Shown here piece after piece: positions 1-9,014 of a DNA stretch of 64,000 bases (the first letter of the stretch is position 1; each line of letters begins with the position of its first letter). The notes beneath the pieces are model-generated. The model ran no database searches. It was not told the origin of the DNA and worked only from the letters and a program-made list of their open reading frames with translations. Source of the DNA: Ensifer sp. PDNC004 (GTDB taxonomy: Bacteria > Pseudomonadota > Alphaproteobacteria > Rhizobiales > Rhizobiaceae); assembly GCF_016919405.1 (NCBI RefSeq), contig NZ_CP070353.1, forward strand, positions 1,922,001 to 1,986,000, in the 5' to 3' direction. Made by a program: the position numbers and the translations under genes.

Positions 1-1061
1 ACGTAGCGATGCAACTGCTCGCGCGGCTGATGGACTATGTGCTTGCCGAACGCGGCGAGCGCGCCACCATTGTCGGCGCGACTTCGGGCGACACCGGTGG
101 TGCAGCCATCGACGCCTTCGCCGGTCGTGAGCGTACCGACATCTTCATTCTCTTCCCGCACGGCAAGGTCTCGCCGGTACAGCAGCGGCAGATGACGACC
201 TCGACCGCATCCAACGTTCATGCCATCGCCGTCAACGGCAACTTCGACGATTGCCAGAACCTCGTCAAAGCGATGTTCAACGACGCCGCCTTCCGCGATC
301 GCGTCAAGCTTTCGGGTGTCAACTCGATCAACTGGGCGCGCATAATGGCCCAGATCGTCTATTACTTCACCACGGCGGTCGCGCTCGGCGGGCCGGACCG
401 CAAGATCTCCTTCACGGTTCCCACGGGCAATTTCGGCGACATCTTCGCTGGCTACGTCGCCAAGCGCATGGGCCTGCCGATCGACAAGCTGATCATCGCC
501 ACCAACGAAAACGACATTCTCGCCCGCACGCTGAAGACCGGCCGCTACGAGATGCGCGACGTCAAGGCGACCACCGCACCGTCGATGGACATCCAGATTT
601 CGTCGAACTTCGAACGGCTTCTGTTCGAGGCGAACGACCGCGACCCGGGCGAAATCCGCTCGGCGATGGACGGGCTGAAGCAGTCCGGCTCCTTCACCAT
701 CCGCGAGAAGGCGCTGAAGGCGATCCGCAAGGAGTTCCGCGCCGGTCGCGCCTCGGAGAAGGACGTCGCCAAGACGATTGCAAGGACGCTTGCCGACACG
801 GGCTATCTGCTCGATCCGCACAGCGCCGTCGGCGTCTTCGTCGCCGCCAAACACGAGAAGGCGTCCGCTCCAATGGTGACCCTTGCGACCGCCCATCCGG
901 CGAAATTCCCGGACGCGGTAAAATCGGCAAGTGGTATTGACCCGGCGCTTCCGACGTGGCTTGCTGACCTGATGAACAGGGAGGAGCGTTTCGATATCCT
1001 GGATCCGGACCTGAAAACCGTCGAGACCTTTATCGGCGAGCGGACCCGCCTCCGGGGGTAA
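1..1061 (+). CDS. thrC: Threonine synthase, C-terminal part (5' end outside window)
   Basis: Threonine synthase converts O-phospho-L-homoserine to threonine with pyridoxal phosphate in the cytoplasm. The reading frame is open from the first base, so the gene starts upstream. The first visible residues (VAMQLLARLMDY) normally follow directly on the PLP-lysine motif (FKD), which must lie just outside. Visible landmarks are the phosphate-binding SGDTGG segment near base 85 and the PTGNFGD loop near base 420, both typical of the long fungal/proteobacterial type. The next gene starts 16 bases after the stop, so the two are probably cotranscribed. thrB lies about 9 kb away on the other strand, so the threonine genes are not one operon here. 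Confidence 0.95.
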   Translation, partial: VAMQLLARLMDYVLAERGERATIVGATSGDTGGAAIDAFAGRERTDIFILFPHGKVSPVQQRQMTTSTASNVHAIAVNGNFDDCQNLVKAMFNDAAFRDRVKLSGVNSINWARIMAQIVYYFTTAVALGGPDRKISFTVPTGNFGDIFAGYVAKRMGLPIDKLIIATNENDILARTLKTGRYEMRDVKATTAPSMDIQISSNFERLLFEANDRDPGEIRSAMDGLKQSGSFTIREKALKAIRKEFRAGRASEKDVAKTIARTLADTGYLLDPHSAVGVFVAAKHEKASAPMVTLATAHPAKFPDAVKSASGIDPALPTWLADLMNREERFDILDPDLKTVETFIGERTRLRG

Positions 1062-1077
1062 GAACGAGAAGAAACGT

Positions 1078-2379
1078 ATGATGAAAGTTGAGTGCACCCG
1101 GCTCCCTTCCGGGTTGACGGTGGTAACCGAGCAGATGCCGCATCTTGAAAGTGTGGCGCTCGGCGTGTGGATCAAGTCCGGTTCGCGCAATGAAACCCTC
1201 GGCGAACATGGCATTGCCCATCTGCTCGAGCACATGGCTTTCAAGGGCACCGCGCGGCGCACCGCCCGCCAGATTGCCGAAGAGATCGAAAACGTCGGTG
1301 GCGAGGTCAATGCTGCCACCTCCACTGAGACGACCTCCTATTATGCCCGGGTTCTCAAGGACCACGTGCCGCTTGCGGTCGACATTCTCGCCGACATTCT
1401 GACCGAGTCCAGCTTCGACGAGGAAGAACTGCGCCGTGAGAAGCACGTGATCCTGCAGGAGATCGGCGCTGCCGACGACACACCCGACGATGTCGTCTTC
1501 GACCGCTTCGCCGAGACCGCCTATCGCAACCAGACCGTCGGCCGGCCGATCCTCGGCACGCCGGACACGGTCATGTCGTTCTCCGCCGACCAGATCCGGC
1601 ACTATCTCGGCCGCAACTACACGACCGACCGCATGTTCGTGGTCGCCGCCGGCGCCGTCGAACACGAATCCTTTGTTCGCCAGGTCGAAGAACGCTTCTC
1701 GTCATTGCCGCGCACACCGATCGCAACGCCCGTGCTCGAAACTGCCCTCTACACCGGCGGCGAGAGCCGCGAAACCCGCGACCTGATGGACGCGCAGGTG
1801 CTGCTCGGCTTTGAAGGCAAGGCGTACCACGCCCGCGATTTCTACTGTTCGCAGATCCTCGCCAACATCCTCGGCGGCGGCATGTCCTCCCGCCTCTTCC
1901 AGGAAGTACGCGAGCATCGCGGCCTCTGTTATTCGGTCTATGCCTTCCATTGGGGCTTTTCCGACACCGGTATCTTCGGCGTGCATGCCGCAACAGGCGG
2001 CGAGAACTTGCCGGAACTGATGCCCGTCATCGTCGACGAGCTGCGCAAATCCTCGATGAACATCGAGCAGCAGGAAATCGAGCGCGCCCGCGCCCAGATC
2101 CGTGCACAGCTTCTGATGGGCCAGGAAAGCCCGGCGGCCCGCGCCGGCCAGATCGCCCGCCAGATGATGCTCTACGGTCGCCCGATCCCCAACGAGGAAC
2201 TGATGGAGCGCCTCTCCGGCATTACCATCGAGCGCCTGACCGACCTTGCCGGCCGGCTGTTCTTCGACACGATACCGACGCTTTCGGCGATCGGCCCGCT
2301 CGATCAGCTTGCCCCGATGGGCGACATTCTGTCGTCGCTGACCGGCAAGGCCGCCGTTCCGCACGCCGTCGCAAGCTAA
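1078..2379 (+). CDS. M16 family zinc peptidase (processing-peptidase-like)
   Basis: Insulinase/pitrilysin-type zinc peptidase of 433 residues, close in size to the beta subunit of mitochondrial processing peptidase. The inverted zinc motif HLLEH is at residues 48-52 (ligands H48 and H52, catalytic E51), and a further glutamate at about 128 fits the third ligand. The C-terminal inactive M16 half follows from about residue 165. No signal peptide is seen, so a cytoplasmic location is likely. It sits 16 bases after thrC, an arrangement common in rhizobia, and is probably transcribed with it. Family assignment is firm; the substrate is unknown. Confidence 0.92.
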   Translation: MMKVECTRLPSGLTVVTEQMPHLESVALGVWIKSGSRNETLGEHGIAHLLEHMAFKGTARRTARQIAEEIENVGGEVNAATSTETTSYYARVLKDHVPLAVDILADILTESSFDEEELRREKHVILQEIGAADDTPDDVVFDRFAETAYRNQTVGRPILGTPDTVMSFSADQIRHYLGRNYTTDRMFVVAAGAVEHESFVRQVEERFSSLPRTPIATPVLETALYTGGESRETRDLMDAQVLLGFEGKAYHARDFYCSQILANILGGGMSSRLFQEVREHRGLCYSVYAFHWGFSDTGIFGVHAATGGENLPELMPVIVDELRKSSMNIEQQEIERARAQIRAQLLMGQESPAARAGQIARQMMLYGRPIPNEELMERLSGITIERLTDLAGRLFFDTIPTLSAIGPLDQLAPMGDILSSLTGKAAVPHAVAS

Positions 2380-2687
2380 GCCGAAGGCTTAACGGCCGGG
2401 CTCCGCTTCATCAGAATGAATGAAGCGATCCCGGCCTCCCAAACAGTGAGCAATTTTGCACGGGAGGCGCTTTCAAGCGCCGCCCGTAAAACTGCGTTCA
2501 GCCAGCCGGCGCGCCGCGGATGACGACAGCGTGTGCGAATGGTGAAGTCTTTGCGCCTTTTCGCAAAATCGGATTCGATTTGCGCGCAAAGTTGTGCAAC
2601 GTTTCGATTTGTGATGGCGCAAAGGCGTGCCGTCGGGCGGATGGTACAAGGTCCTCGCGCGTAAACGGAACGGCCTCGGAGGCAGCT
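2380..2687. other. 308-base intergenic region with two hairpins
   Basis: No gene is supported here. Two stable stem-loops are visible. One spans 2394-2436: a 7-bp GC stem, an internal loop and an 8-bp stem. The other spans 2460-2487: an interrupted stem of about 10 bp. Neither has a clear run of T on the plus side, so factor-independent termination after the M16 gene is possible but not proven. The last part, with a GGAGG at 2678-2682, is the leader of the following GNAT gene. Confidence 0.5.
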
Positions 2688-3299
2688 ATGACACGATCGG
2701 TTTTTCGGTTCCTGTCGCGGCAGCCGGAGACGATCGAAATCGCCGACCAGAATTACCTGCTCCGCCTCCCCCGCTATTCCGATTACCGCCAGTGGTATCA
2801 GCTCAGAAGCGACAGCCGCACCTTCCTGGAGCCGTGGGAACCGACCTGGCGCACCGACGAAATGACCGAGAGCGCCTTTCGCAGCCGGGTCATCCGCAAC
2901 GAGCAGGAATATGCCTCCGGCCAGGCGGTGCCGCTTTTCCTTTTCCACAAGCCAGGCGAGATCCTGCTCGGCGGACTGACCATCGGCCACATTCGCCGCG
3001 GCGCCGGGCAAAACTGCATGATCGGCTACTGGATGGGCGCGCGCCACGCCGGCAAAGGCCACATGTTTGCGGCCCTCAAGCTCGCGATCCCCTACATCTT
3101 TTCGACCCTTGAGTTGCACCGTATTGAAGCAGCCTGTATTCCGGACAACTCAAGAAGCATCCGGCTCCTTGAAAAGGCCGGTTTTGAGCGTGAAGGCTAT
3201 TTAAGACAGTACTTGAGAATCAACGGCCAGTGGCGAGACCATCTGCTCTTTTCTCTCCTGTCCGACGATGCCGTACCGAACAGGAATATGCCCCTTTGA
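2688..3299 (+). CDS. GNAT acetyltransferase, RimJ/RimL type
   Basis: Acetyl-CoA-dependent N-acetyltransferase of 203 residues. The RimJ/RimL-like pattern is clear: an N-terminal LRLPRYSDYRQW segment, an acetyl-CoA loop region with IGYWMGARHAGKG, and the C-terminal NSRSIRLLEKAGFEREG signature. The start at 2688 is chosen because GGAGG sits 5 bases upstream; an in-frame ATG at 2520 would add 56 residues of unlike composition. The stop overlaps the start of the next gene (TGATG), which implies translational coupling to the GGDEF/EAL protein. Its substrate could be a ribosomal protein or a small amine; nothing visible decides this. Confidence 0.88.
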   Translation: MTRSVFRFLSRQPETIEIADQNYLLRLPRYSDYRQWYQLRSDSRTFLEPWEPTWRTDEMTESAFRSRVIRNEQEYASGQAVPLFLFHKPGEILLGGLTIGHIRRGAGQNCMIGYWMGARHAGKGHMFAALKLAIPYIFSTLELHRIEAACIPDNSRSIRLLEKAGFEREGYLRQYLRINGQWRDHLLFSLLSDDAVPNRNMPL

Positions 3300-6208
3300 T
3301 GCCTCTAGCCCGCTCGCCCTTCGCCTGGTCAGCCTCCAAGCTGGCAGCGTTTCTGATAACGCTCACGACGATTTTCTGTGCGCTCGGCGGCGCGGCCCAG
3401 GCTTTGGAGCCGGTCAAGATTTCGCGTGAAGACACGGCGCTCGACCTGACGGCGACGACCGAAATCTACAGCGGCCGCAACGAAGCCTTTCAGGTTTCGA
3501 CAGCACCCGGCACCGACGGCATCGTGCGACGAATCGAAGTGCGCTCCAACAGCGAAGGCCACCAGGGCGACTGGGCGGTGTTCGCGCTCGCCAACGTTTC
3601 GGCCGAACAGCTCGAGCGCGTGATCGTCGCGCCGCATTTCCGACTGGTGAATTCCAAGCTCTTCTGGCCGGACCTCGGCTCCAAGCGCATGCTCTCTATC
3701 ACGCCGAGCGAAGGCTCCGCGCTCACCCGCGAACCGAGCGACGAGGCGGACGTTTTCCGCGTCTCGCTGGCGCCGGGCGTCATCATTACCTTCGTCGCCG
3801 AGCTTGCGACACCGGACCTGCCGCAAATCTACCTCTGGGAGCCGGACTCCTACAAGGACACGGTCAACGCCTTCACGCTCTATCGCGGCATCGTGCTCGG
3901 CATCGCCGGCCTGCTTGCGGTGTTCCTGACCATCCTCTTCGTCGTCAAGGGCACCTCGATGCTGCCGGCGACGGCGGCACTTGCCTGGGCCGTGCTTGCC
4001 TATATCTGCGTCGACTTCGGCTTCCTGTCGAAGCTCATCAGCGTGACGGCGGGGGACGAGCGAATATGGCGAGCGGGCACCGAGGTCTTCCTCGCGGCCG
4101 GCCTCGTGATCTTCCTGTTCACCTACCTCAATCTCAACCGCTGGCACCAGCATCTGGGCTATGCCACGCTCGCGTGGATCCTCGGCCTCGGCCTGCTCTT
4201 CGGCGTCGCCGTCTACGACCCGGCGATCGCGGCCGGCATCGCCCGACTTTCCTTTGCGCTGACAGGCACCGTCGGCATCGTGCTGATCGCCTATCTCGGC
4301 TTCAACCGCTATGACCGGGCGATCCTGCTCGTTCCCGCCTGGCTGCTGATCCTCGTCTGGCTGTTCGGCGCCTGGCTGACGGTCACCGGTCAGCTCGCCA
4401 ACGACATCGTACAGCCGGCACTCGGCGGCGGTCTCGTGCTGATCGTGCTCCTGATCGGCTTCACCGTCATGCAGCATGCCGTTGCCGGCAGCGGCTACCA
4501 GCAGGGCCTGTTCTCCGATCTCGAGCGCCAGTCGCTGGCCCTCACCGGATCCGGCGACACCGTCTGGGACTGGGACGTCGCGCGCGACCGTGTGGTGACC
4601 ATGCCCGATATCTCGACCCAGCTCGGCCTGTCGCTCGGAAGCATGCACGGACCCTTGCGCAACTGGCTGCCACGGTTGCATCCCGACGATCGCGACCGCT
4701 TCCGCGCCACGCTCGACGTGCTCCTCGAGCGCCGCCGCGGCAAGCTCAATCATGAATTCCGCGTGCGCGCCGAGGACGGCCACTATCACTGGCTCTCTAT
4801 CCGCGCCCGCCCTGTGCTTGGCGCCAACGGCGAAATCATCCGCTGCGTCGGCACGATCATCGACATCACCGAACAGCGCAATTCGGTCGAACGGCTGCTC
4901 CACAACGCGCTTCTCGACAACCTGACCGGCCTTCCGAACCGTCAGGTCTTCCTCGACCGGCTGCAGGCGATGCTGTTGATGGCCGACGGCAGCAATTCCG
5001 TGCGCCCGACGGTGCTTGCGATCGACATCGACCGCTACAAGCAGGTCAACGATCTCTTGGGCATCGCCGCCGGCGACAACATCCTGATCGCACTGACGCG
5101 GCGCCTGCGCCGGCTGCTGCGCCCGCAGGACACGCTGGCCCGCCTCGGCGGCGACCAGTTTGGCCTGATCCTGATGTCCGAGCGCGATCCCGCCAAGGTT
5201 GCCGATTTCGCCGACGCGGTGAGCAAGGCAATCATGGTGCCGCTCAACTACGGCAACCGCGAAATCAACCTGACGGCATCCATTGGGCTCGTCTCGTGGC
5301 TCGACCAGGAACAGAGTGCGGCCGGGCTTCTCGATGATGCCGAGCTCGCCATGTTCCGGGCCAAGAAGGAAGGCGGCAACCGCGTCGAGCCGTTCCGCCC
5401 GGCCTTCCGCACCTCCGGTTCGGACCGCATGCAGCTCGAAGCCGATCTGAAGAAGGCAATCGAGCGCAAGGAACTTTCGCTGGTCTACCAGCCGATCGTG
5501 CGGCTGAACGATGCCGAGATCGCCGGCTTCGAGGCCCTCATGCGCTGGGATCACCCCAAGCGCGGCAACATCTCGCCGACCGAGTTCATCCCGATCGCCG
5601 AGAATTCCGACCTCATCAACCAGCTCGGCATGTTCGCCTTCGATCGGGCAACGAGCGACCTGACGGAATGGCAGTTGCAGACCGGCGAGCTGCCGATCTT
5701 CGTCTCGATCAACCTTTCGAGCGCGCAGTTGCTCAACAACGAGCTTTATGACGACGTTCGCGCCATCCTCACCAAGAACCGCTGCGATCCGGGCAAGGTG
5801 AAGATGGAGCTGACGGAATCGCTTGTGATGGAGAATCCGGAGCAGGCCCGCCTCGTCCTCGAAAAGTTGAAAGAGGCCGGTCTCAAGCTCGCGCTCGACG
5901 ACTTCGGCACGGGCCACTCGTCGCTCTCCTACCTCACCCGCTTCCCCTTCGACACGATCAAGATCGATAAGGCGCTGGTGCGTGATCCGAGCGACAAGCG
6001 CGGCATCCTCTTGCGCTCCGTCATCACCATGGCGCGCGAGCTCGACATGCAAGTGGTGGCCGAGGGCATCGAATCCGAGGACGACGCGATCCAACTGTCG
6101 CAGATGGGCTGCGACTACGGACAGAGCTTCCTCTTCGGTCCGCCGATCGGCTCGGAATCGATCCAGCGACTGCTGAAGGAACGCTTTCCGCTGATGAAGC
6201 GGGCGTAA
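3299..6208 (+). CDS. Membrane 7TM-PAS-GGDEF-EAL cyclic-di-GMP protein with degenerate GGDQF
   Basis: Protein of 969 residues. In order: an N-terminal hydrophobic or signal segment (about 10-37), a periplasmic domain (about 40-190), a cluster of about seven membrane helices (about 195-405), a PAS_3-like domain (about 420-525), GGDEF (about 535-700) and EAL (about 715-960). This is the layout of 7TM-DISM sensors. The active-site loop reads GGDQF at about 617-621, so the usual E is Q and cyclase activity is doubtful. EAL looks intact: EALMRW at about 744 and DDFGTG at about 867. Inference: a phosphodiesterase whose GGDEF domain may bind GTP as a regulator. Start at 3299 overlaps the GNAT stop; an upstream start at 3230 is less likely. 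Confidence 0.9.
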   Translation: MPLARSPFAWSASKLAAFLITLTTIFCALGGAAQALEPVKISREDTALDLTATTEIYSGRNEAFQVSTAPGTDGIVRRIEVRSNSEGHQGDWAVFALANVSAEQLERVIVAPHFRLVNSKLFWPDLGSKRMLSITPSEGSALTREPSDEADVFRVSLAPGVIITFVAELATPDLPQIYLWEPDSYKDTVNAFTLYRGIVLGIAGLLAVFLTILFVVKGTSMLPATAALAWAVLAYICVDFGFLSKLISVTAGDERIWRAGTEVFLAAGLVIFLFTYLNLNRWHQHLGYATLAWILGLGLLFGVAVYDPAIAAGIARLSFALTGTVGIVLIAYLGFNRYDRAILLVPAWLLILVWLFGAWLTVTGQLANDIVQPALGGGLVLIVLLIGFTVMQHAVAGSGYQQGLFSDLERQSLALTGSGDTVWDWDVARDRVVTMPDISTQLGLSLGSMHGPLRNWLPRLHPDDRDRFRATLDVLLERRRGKLNHEFRVRAEDGHYHWLSIRARPVLGANGEIIRCVGTIIDITEQRNSVERLLHNALLDNLTGLPNRQVFLDRLQAMLLMADGSNSVRPTVLAIDIDRYKQVNDLLGIAAGDNILIALTRRLRRLLRPQDTLARLGGDQFGLILMSERDPAKVADFADAVSKAIMVPLNYGNREINLTASIGLVSWLDQEQSAAGLLDDAELAMFRAKKEGGNRVEPFRPAFRTSGSDRMQLEADLKKAIERKELSLVYQPIVRLNDAEIAGFEALMRWDHPKRGNISPTEFIPIAENSDLINQLGMFAFDRATSDLTEWQLQTGELPIFVSINLSSAQLLNNELYDDVRAILTKNRCDPGKVKMELTESLVMENPEQARLVLEKLKEAGLKLALDDFGTGHSSLSYLTRFPFDTIKIDKALVRDPSDKRGILLRSVITMARELDMQVVAEGIESEDDAIQLSQMGCDYGQSFLFGPPIGSESIQRLLKERFPLMKRA

Positions 6209-6251
6209 TCGCCAAGGCGACGCTGCTCGGCGCGCAGGCCAGCGTCTTCAG

Positions 6252-6282
6252 GCCCGTCGGTAACAATCCGGCGGGCTTTTCG
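6252..6282 (+). terminator. Probable terminator after the GGDEF/EAL gene
   Basis: A 9-bp stem (6252-6260 with 6268-6276, one G-U pair) is followed directly by TTTT, 44 bases after the stop codon. This fits a factor-independent terminator on the plus strand. Confidence 0.7.
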
Positions 6283-6324
6283 TTTCTGCGTCAAGGATCT
6301 GGAAGAGAGCGGGCGCGCCGTCAA

Positions 6325-6933
6325 TCAGGCGTGGCCGGCATCCATGGAGAGCATCGCGGCCGAAACACCCATCAGCGCCAGCGCCCGATCGTATTTGTCG
6401 TCGAGCGCCTTGTCGAAGATCAGCTCGTCGCGTGCCGGGCATGTGAGCCAGCCGTTCTGGGTGATTTCCGCTTCCAACTGCCCCGGCCCCCACCCGGCGT
6501 AGCCGAGCATCATCGTCGCGCGCACGGGCCCCTGCCCACGCGATATGGCACGGACGATGTCGAGCGTCGCCGTAAGGCAGATATCGTCGCTGACGGGAAT
6601 GCTGGAGTCGCTCAGATAATCGTCGGAATGCAACACGAAGCCGCGCCCGGTTTCGACCGGACCGCCCGCCTGGATCTGGAAATCCCGTGTTACCTGGGGA
6701 AGCCGGATCGCCTCATCCTCATCGAGAAGATCGAGGTGAAGCAGCACATCCGGGAAGGTCAGCTGTTGCGGCCGGTTGAGAATGAAGCCCATGGCGCCAT
6801 CGTCGGAATGGGCGCAGATAAAGATGACCGTACGGGCGAAATTGGCGTCAAACATTCCAGGCATGGCGATCAGGAACTGACCGTCAAGAAAGCCTCGCTC
6901 GCGTCTCTTTTGCGCCATCGGAGTAGCCATCAT
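6325..6933 (-). CDS. YqgE/AlgH family protein (UPF0301)
   Basis: 202-residue protein of the YqgE/AlgH family. It shows the family's typical opening ([13 protein letters not shown]), the GFILNRP segment at about 50-56, a GGPVE block and the [10 protein letters not shown] motif in the C-terminal half. Members are cytoplasmic and structurally known, but their biochemical role is not settled; AlgH was described as affecting alginate in Pseudomonas. Start at 6933 is an ATG followed by a second ATG; the reading starts a few residues before the conserved core. It is a lone minus-strand gene facing the GGDEF/EAL gene and divergent from the DsbD-alpha-like gene. Confidence 0.9.
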   Translation of the reverse strand: MMATPMAQKRRERGFLDGQFLIAMPGMFDANFARTVIFICAHSDDGAMGFILNRPQQLTFPDVLLHLDLLDEDEAIRLPQVTRDFQIQAGGPVETGRGFVLHSDDYLSDSSIPVSDDICLTATLDIVRAISRGQGPVRATMMLGYAGWGPGQLEAEITQNGWLTCPARDELIFDKALDDKYDRALALMGVSAAMLSMDAGHA

Positions 6934-7099
6934 GCGAACAGCCTATCAATTCGCCGCGAAATGAAAAGCGCCTCAGCGTCGCGGCCCATAATTATTGCAC
7001 GCACGGCGTTCACTTCGCCGTGTCCGATCAAGCAATTATGATCGTTGCTTCCGTCGCAGCGTCTGGAGCGCGTCTGGCAAAAGCGATATTGCTTGCCGT

Positions 7100-7942
7100 A
7101 TGATCCAGTGCTTCACACACCAGAAAATGGCCCAGCTCATCGGCGCGGCAAGCCTGGCTGGCTGTTTTTTTCTCCCCTTCGGCGCCAACGCGGCCACCAG
7201 CGAGTGGGTCACCTCCCCCGGCGGCATGATCCGTCTGGTCGCCGCCCAGCCCAAAGGGGACGGCACGATCCCGGCGACGCTGGAGGTCAAGCTCAACCCT
7301 GGCTGGAAGACCTATTGGCGCGAGCCCGGTGCAAGCGGCATTCCCCCACAGGTGACGCTCGACCCGAAAGGCGGCGTGGAGCTGGAAAAAATCGGCTTCC
7401 CGGTGCCGAAGACGTTCGACGACGGCGTCGTGCGCTATATCGGCTATGACAAGCCGGTCGCCTTCCCGCTGACATTGAAGCGCCTCCACGGCAGCGGCGA
7501 CGTAACCATTCGCGCCTCCGTTTTCCTCGGCATTTGTGAGGACATCTGCATCCCGGTGCAGGGCGAGCTCACGCTCGCCATCAAGCAAGGCGGCTTCGAC
7601 AATCCGCTCGACGGCGCGCGGATCGACGATGCCGTGGCTGCACTGCCGGAGGCGCCGTCCACGGATTTCACAGTCACCGCGAGCCGCTACGACGCCGACA
7701 CGGCAATGATGCATCTGTCGGTTCGCCTACCCGCCGACGACAAGGATCCGGAAGTCTTCCTCGCCGGGCCTTCGGGTATTTCGTTCGGCAAGCCCGAGAT
7801 CCAGCCTGCCGGCGACAGGGCGTTGAACGCAGCCGTTCCGGTGAGGCTCACGGGCAAGGACAGGGAACTCAAAGGCAAGCCGATCGTTTTGACTGTGCGC
7901 GCCCAGGGCCGCAGCATGGAGACGACCCTTGCCTTTGATTAG
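7100..7942 (+). CDS. Secreted DsbD-alpha-like (PF11412-type) protein
   Basis: 280-residue protein with a signal peptide (hydrophobic stretch, then FGANA cleavage site before ATSEW). The mature part matches the N-terminal periplasmic domain of DsbD/ScsB-type disulfide reductases (GWKTYWREPG, then FLGICEDICIPV with a C-x3-C pair). The membrane domain and the thioredoxin domain of full DsbD are absent, so it may receive electrons from, or give them to, a partner encoded elsewhere. Start at 7100 is chosen; an ATG at 7127 would also give a good signal peptide. A peroxiredoxin gene follows after 73 bases, which hints at a shared thiol-redox theme. Confidence 0.8.
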   Translation: MIQCFTHQKMAQLIGAASLAGCFFLPFGANAATSEWVTSPGGMIRLVAAQPKGDGTIPATLEVKLNPGWKTYWREPGASGIPPQVTLDPKGGVELEKIGFPVPKTFDDGVVRYIGYDKPVAFPLTLKRLHGSGDVTIRASVFLGICEDICIPVQGELTLAIKQGGFDNPLDGARIDDAVAALPEAPSTDFTVTASRYDADTAMMHLSVRLPADDKDPEVFLAGPSGISFGKPEIQPAGDRALNAAVPVRLTGKDRELKGKPIVLTVRAQGRSMETTLAFD

Positions 7943-8015
7943 GGCGCATCTATAGTCCGCCGAGTTCTCCGACGAGTGCGGAGAAGCGAGACGCAAGCAA
8001 CGCAAGGAGAGTGCC

Positions 8016-8501
8016 GTGACCATTGCCGTCGGAGACAAGCTGCCAACCGCAACCTTCAAGGAAAAGACCGCCGACGGTCCCGTCGAGGTCACCACCGATC
8101 AGCTCTTTGCCGGCAAGCGCGTCGTGCTCTTCGCCGTCCCGGGCGCATTCACGCCCACCTGCTCGCTTAACCACCTGCCCGGCTATCTCGAAAACCGCGA
8201 CGCGATCCTTGCCCGCGGCGTCGACGACATCGCCGTCGTCTCGGTCAACGACCTGCATGTGATGGGCGCCTGGGCAACCACCTCGGGCGGCATGGGCAAG
8301 ATCCACTTCCTCTCGGACTGGAACGCCGCCTTCACCAAGGCGCTCGGCATGGATATCGACCTGTCGGCCGGCACGCTCGGTGTGCGCTCCAAGCGCTATT
8401 CGATGCTCGTCGAAGACGGGGTGGTAAAGTCGCTTAATCTTGAGGAAAGCCCCGGCCAGGCGACCGTTTCCGGCGCTGCCGCGATGCTCGAGCAGCTCTG
8501 A
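8016..8501 (+). CDS. Peroxiredoxin, Prx5 (redoxin) family, apparently 1-Cys
   Basis: 161-residue peroxiredoxin that reduces hydrogen peroxide or organic peroxides. The P-x3-T-x2-C active site is present (P42, T46, peroxidatic C49). No second cysteine occurs in the protein, so a resolving thiol must come from another molecule such as glutathione or glutaredoxin. The start is GTG at 8016, supported by AAGGAGA at 8004-8010. No signal peptide, so it is cytoplasmic. It follows the DsbD-alpha-like gene and ends in a clear terminator. Confidence 0.92.
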   Translation: MTIAVGDKLPTATFKEKTADGPVEVTTDQLFAGKRVVLFAVPGAFTPTCSLNHLPGYLENRDAILARGVDDIAVVSVNDLHVMGAWATTSGGMGKIHFLSDWNAAFTKALGMDIDLSAGTLGVRSKRYSMLVEDGVVKSLNLEESPGQATVSGAAAMLEQL

Positions 8502-8523
8502 GCACAGAAGCAAGTGCACATGG

Positions 8524-8547
8524 AAACGGGCCTTACGGCCCGTTTTT
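8524..8547. terminator. Bidirectional terminator between prx and rnhA
   Basis: A 7-bp GC-rich stem (8526-8532 with 8537-8543), extended by A-T pairs, has a TTAC loop and is followed by TTTTT on the plus side. It reaches the stop codon of rnhA on the minus strand and can serve both converging genes. Confidence 0.85.
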
Positions 8548-9014
8548 CATTTCACCAGAAGTGAGCCCAAGCCACGCTTCTTCTTGTAGGGTTCCATGCC
8601 TTTGCGAGCGAGCTCGTCGGCGCGCTCGTTCTCCGGATGGCCGGCATGGCCCTTGACCCAGTGCCAGGTCACCTTGTGCCGCCGGTTGGCCTCGTCCAGC
8701 CGCTGCCAGAGTTCGCCGTTCTTCACCGGCTTCTTGTCCGCAGTCTTCCAGCCGTTCTTCTTCCAGCCGTGGATCCACTTGGAGATGCCGTCCATCACAT
8801 ATTTGCTGTCGGTGTAGAGATCGACCTCGCAGGCGCTCTTCAGCGCGTCGAGCGCCGATATCGCCGCCAGCAGCTCCATGCGGTTGTTGGTGGTTTCAGC
8901 CTCACCGCCGGACAGCTCCTTTTCCACCTCGCCATAGCGCAGCACAGCGCCCCAGCCGCCCGGTCCAGGATTGCCCGAACAGGCACCGTCGGTAAAGATA
9001 TCGATATGTTTCAT
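8547..9014 (-). CDS. rnhA: Ribonuclease HI
   Basis: 155-residue RNase HI, the family's usual length. It degrades the RNA strand of RNA-DNA hybrids. All catalytic acids are present: D9 (FTDGA), E47 (NNRMELLA), D69 (YTDSKYV) and D133 (NERADELA), plus the flexible-loop H123 (VKGHAGH). The start at 9014 is chosen because its ATG overlaps the stop of thrB (ATGA) and gives the canonical [10 protein letters not shown] beginning. It is translationally coupled to thrB, an order often seen in alphaproteobacteria. Confidence 0.97.
   Translation of the reverse strand: MKHIDIFTDGACSGNPGPGGWGAVLRYGEVEKELSGGEAETTNNRMELLAAISALDALKSACEVDLYTDSKYVMDGISKWIHGWKKNGWKTADKKPVKNGELWQRLDEANRRHKVTWHWVKGHAGHPENERADELARKGMEPYKKKRGLGSLLVK

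Noticed and set aside
3329..6094. Long open frame of 921 codons antisense to the GGDEF/EAL gene
   Set aside because: Its translation has no recognisable domain and is the mirror of a GC-rich gene with clear motifs on the plus strand.
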